From the NCBI RefSeq assembly GCF_005844325.1, contig NZ_SPFY01000001.1, positions 108,701-172,700 of the forward strand: a stretch of 64,000 nucleotides of DNA. Direction: 5' to 3'. Under the pieces are notes generated by a model, which made no database searches, was not told the origin of the DNA, and saw only the letters and a program-made list of their open reading frames with translations. Made by a program: the position numbers and the translations under genes. Shown one piece after another: positions 62,124-64,000 of the stretch. Position 1 is the first letter of the stretch. Each line of letters opens with the position of its first letter. The DNA is from Collinsella aerofaciens. GTDB taxonomy: Bacteria > Actinomycetota > Coriobacteriia > Coriobacteriales > Coriobacteriaceae.

Positions 62124-62165
62124 TGAAAAAGAAAACAGGCCAGACATATTGCCTGACCTGTTGAA
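62124..62165 (-). terminator. Terminator after the CAU-anticodon tRNA
   Basis: AACAGGTCAG and CTGGCCTGTT arms followed on the minus strand by TTCTTTTT. Confidence 0.75.
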
Positions 62166-62170
62166 AAACC

Positions 62171-62246
62171 TGGTGGGCCCTCCGGGATTCGAACCCAGAA
62201 CCCAGGGATTATGAGTCCCCTGCGCTAACCGTTGCGCCAAGAGCCC
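62171..62246 (-). tRNA. tRNA with CAU anticodon (Met or Ile2)
   Basis: Cloverleaf on the minus strand: acceptor GGGCTCT/AGGGCCC, D-arm GGCGCAACGGTTAGCGC, anticodon stem GGGGA/TCCCT around CTCATAA, T-arm TGGGTTCGAATCCCG, encoded CCA. The body resembles E. coli ileX, so Ile2 (lysidine-modified) is possible; Met is the alternative. Confidence 0.9.
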
Positions 62247-62344
62247 TTATAAAGTGGCACTTACAGTTGGGGTGGCAGAACAGCCTCCAACGCATTGAAC
62301 CACGTCGTGAAATACTACCATGCACGCGACGCCCATTCAACGCA

Positions 62345-62581
62345 CGATCTTGTCGACCAGGAGGATCATGGTGCCGCCTTTGACCTTGTTTTCCTATATG
62401 AAAAAAGGCCCCAACTTGCGTTGGAGCCTCATTCAATGCTCGGGTGGAGACGAGGGGGATCGAACCCCTGACCTCTTGACTGCCAGTCAAGCGCTCTCCC
62501 AGCTGAGCTACGCCCCCGTGCGAAGAAGTACTATACGGGAACTCCCCCGGCGATGCAAGGACAATTTTGGAAAAACTTTCC
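62345..62581. repeat. Duplicated block, copy 2
   Basis: Matches 61507-61743 with one difference (GAAAAAG versus GAAGAAG). It carries the first eight codons of an ABC-F gene without the rest, a terminator, tRNA-Ala and its promoter. Confidence 0.9.
62445..62517 (-). tRNA. tRNA-Ala (anticodon GGC), copy 2
   Basis: Identical in sequence to copy 1, with the same promoter (TTGCAT, 17 bases, TATAGT at 62558-62530) and the same terminator in front (about 62401-62429). Therefore likely expressed. Confidence 0.95.
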
Positions 62582-62840
62582 GGAGGCGCGGGCGCCGCTG
62601 GGACGAGAGCGCGGCGCGGACTCGAGGGCAAGGGACCCGCGATGCCGGATCCGGCCCGCGGGGCGCGCCCCGCGGGCGGCGGCGCTGCCGCCGCCCTCCT
62701 CCCCGGCGCCCCCAGGGCATCTCGGGTTCCGCCGCTCGCCGGTTTTCGCTTCCACCCCACGGGCCGCCATCCGCCCAACGACCATCCCGCCGGCGCCGGG
62801 CCCATTATCGGGGCCAATCGCGCTCCCGCCGACCCGGCGA
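62582..62840. other. GC-rich non-coding stretch with perfect short palindromes
   Basis: Contains a 22-base palindrome (half site CCCGCGGGGCG) followed by GGCGGCGGCGCTGCCGCCGCC, also found with small changes after copy 1 (61800-61860). No credible gene. Confidence 0.5.
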
Positions 62841-63000
62841 TTTCAAAACCATGCCGGTTTACGGGGCCAGGCCGGGAACCCCCGAGCATGCCGTAATCGG
62901 TAAAATCAAAACCGCAGGTAGACGACTTGCGCATTCAGCGAAATGCAGGGTATGGACGGCCGGTCCGGGTCCAGCCCCGTAATCCGGCATGGTTTTGAAA
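62841..63000. repeat. Palindromic intergenic element E2
   Basis: 27-base arms at 62841-62867 and 62974-63000 pair at 26 positions (arm end TTTCAAAACCATGCCGG). The interior is alignable to E1 throughout, with fixed spacing and the same CGCAGGTAGACG and GCGAAAT...GGGTATGG motifs. The arms differ from those of E1 in sequence. Confidence 0.8.
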
Positions 63001-63053
63001 TGATACTAATTCACTAGCAGTAAAACTAGGTCGTTCTAGCGCCTTGTCGCCGG

Positions 63054-63863
63054 CTAATTTCCGAGTTCCAACCAGTTGCACAGAACATTTGCTCGCAGTT
63101 GCGTCTCGGCGCGCTTCATTGCCTCGGATTTGGCTTTATATCGAATCCCCAAACGACTGCAGACGCTTTTGACTATGGCGTCTAGCTGTTTTTTGTCGTT
63201 AAGCATATCGTGGGTTACCAGGAACACATCGAAACCCATGCTCTGGAGCGCAGTCATGCGCTCCGCATCTTGGTCAAGTACCGCGCCTGACCCATGGATG
63301 ACCTCACCTTGGATTTCGATAATTGCTGCCTTCATTAGGATTGGGTTTACAATCACGATGTCACCGTAGCAAACCTTTTGACCTGCGATGCTTTGGGCTT
63401 CCTCGGATAGAGGGGTTAAATCGTTGAGGTATACGTATCTGAATCCTGAACCACCTAGACGTCGAGAACGACTTAGAAGCAGGACCCCCGCGACCTCGAG
63501 TGGAGATGCAGCAATGCCGATAACCTGCTGAGCGGCATCATAAAACTGCTTTCCCCACATTTGACTTTTGACCTTTTCGGCGAATCGATGCAAGTCGCTC
63601 AGTTCGATGAGTGGCTTTCTCATCCAAAGCGAAGTACCTTTGAGTTTCGTAACCTCTCTTCCATCCTCGCGATTGTTCGTTTGGCCTTCATTTGCTGGGA
63701 CCTTTACGGTTGTGCGGGCATAAACTCGTTTCCAAGGAATCTCGTCTTCGCCTTCTCCAAGTTCGAACAGATCCTGCGTGCTGGAATTGCGATTCTCCTT
63801 TAACGCGATTTTTACTGCATTTCGACAGCGGGGGTCGGCTCGAAAACAGAAAACCAGCCGCAA
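63054..63863 (-). CDS. Hypothetical nuclease-fold protein, start uncertain
   Basis: 269 residues to the stop at 63054, with a TTG at 63863 as first start in frame. The C-terminal part (IVNPILMKAAIIEIQGEV, MTALQSMGFDVFLVTHDML) resembles the PD-(D/E)XK/DUF559-like half of AbiEi-type proteins. In a neighbouring frame just upstream an ATG (starting MYELCGWFSV) runs 20 codons to a stop; a one-base shift would join it to this frame. So a frameshift or a TTG start are both possible. Function unknown. Confidence 0.55.
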   Translation of the reverse strand: MRLVFCFRADPRCRNAVKIALKENRNSSTQDLFELGEGEDEIPWKRVYARTTVKVPANEGQTNNREDGREVTKLKGTSLWMRKPLIELSDLHRFAEKVKSQMWGKQFYDAAQQVIGIAASPLEVAGVLLLSRSRRLGGSGFRYVYLNDLTPLSEEAQSIAGQKVCYGDIVIVNPILMKAAIIEIQGEVIHGSGAVLDQDAERMTALQSMGFDVFLVTHDMLNDKKQLDAIVKSVCSRLGIRYKAKSEAMKRAETQLRANVLCNWLELGN

Positions 63864-64000
63864 AGTTCGTACATAGCCAGTACGAGATCTATTTGGGACA
63901 CAAAGCGTGTCATAGTAAATAACGTGTTAAGCGGATTGGTGACGCTGTTAGCGCCGGAATAATTTAGCCAAATATAGTCGGCCGAGATTGACCAATCCCG
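63864..64000. other. Right edge, no gene seen
   Basis: 137 bases without a credible reading frame, RNA gene or repeat. Confidence 0.4.

Noticed and set aside
61549..62126. Plus- and minus-strand frames across tRNA-Ala and element E1
   Set aside because: They cross a tRNA gene and a terminator and are GC-driven.

Overview
The window joins two kinds of DNA. From about 44.3 to 61.5 kb it carries a tightly packed, GC-rich, single-strand run of housekeeping genes (coaBC, zinc-ribbon protein, Nif3-like, cysteine desulfurase, rpe, gpsA, plsY, der, DUF512 radical SAM protein, ispH, plsC, cmk, rluB-type pseudouridine synthase, scpB, scpA, M50 protease, ABC-F ATPase). Their sequences and order fit a high-GC gut Coriobacteriia chromosome, most likely Collinsella or a close relative. 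The genus is my inference from protein resemblance.

Region 1 (1 to about 29.1 kb, minus strand) is most of a Tn1549/CTn-type integrative conjugative element (ICE) of the kind common in gut Clostridia. Read in its transcription direction it holds ParB, small accessory genes, a PAPS-reductase-like protein, a replication-initiator-like protein, PcfB, the VirD4 coupling ATPase, Maff2, a VirB6-like channel protein, an XF1762-type protein, PrgI, VirB4, a CD1108-type NlpC/P60 hydrolase, DUF4315, DUF4366, topoisomerase III, a Cys-rich VLP protein, an ArdC/YodL/DUF4316 protein, TTRAP and a giant methylase-type protein that runs off the left edge. virB4 is split by a complete group II intron, and a tnpV gene is nested in another frame inside the giant gene. 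The relaxase and integrase must lie beyond the left edge. The right end of the ICE abuts the 3' part of a tyrosine-recombinase gene.

Region 2 (29.1 to 44.2 kb) is a decayed accessory zone. It has gene fragments (recombinase, DnaQ-like exonuclease, IS30-type and IS21-type transposition genes, a toxin-less antitoxin), several small membrane or secreted proteins, a type I toxin-like small ORF, and many perfect or near-perfect palindromes. Its most striking content is a trio of paralogous pilin-like surface proteins at 39.9-43.8 kb. Each begins with the same short leader and a poly-G run a few codons after the start, and carries a different C-terminal cargo (BspA-type repeats or DUF6273). One copy is in frame. 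One is out of frame by a single G. One has decayed. This looks like a phase-variable surface antigen cassette.

Region 3 (44.3-64 kb) is the core operon, with tRNA-Pro at one side and two copies of tRNA-Ala plus a CAU-anticodon tRNA at the other. A 237-bp block carrying the ABC-F start, a terminator, tRNA-Ala and its promoter is duplicated. Beyond each copy lies a ~160-bp palindromic element whose core is conserved but whose long inverted arms differ in sequence while staying complementary. The window ends in a PD-(D/E)XK-like or AbiEi-like hypothetical gene. No rRNA or CRISPR array is seen.
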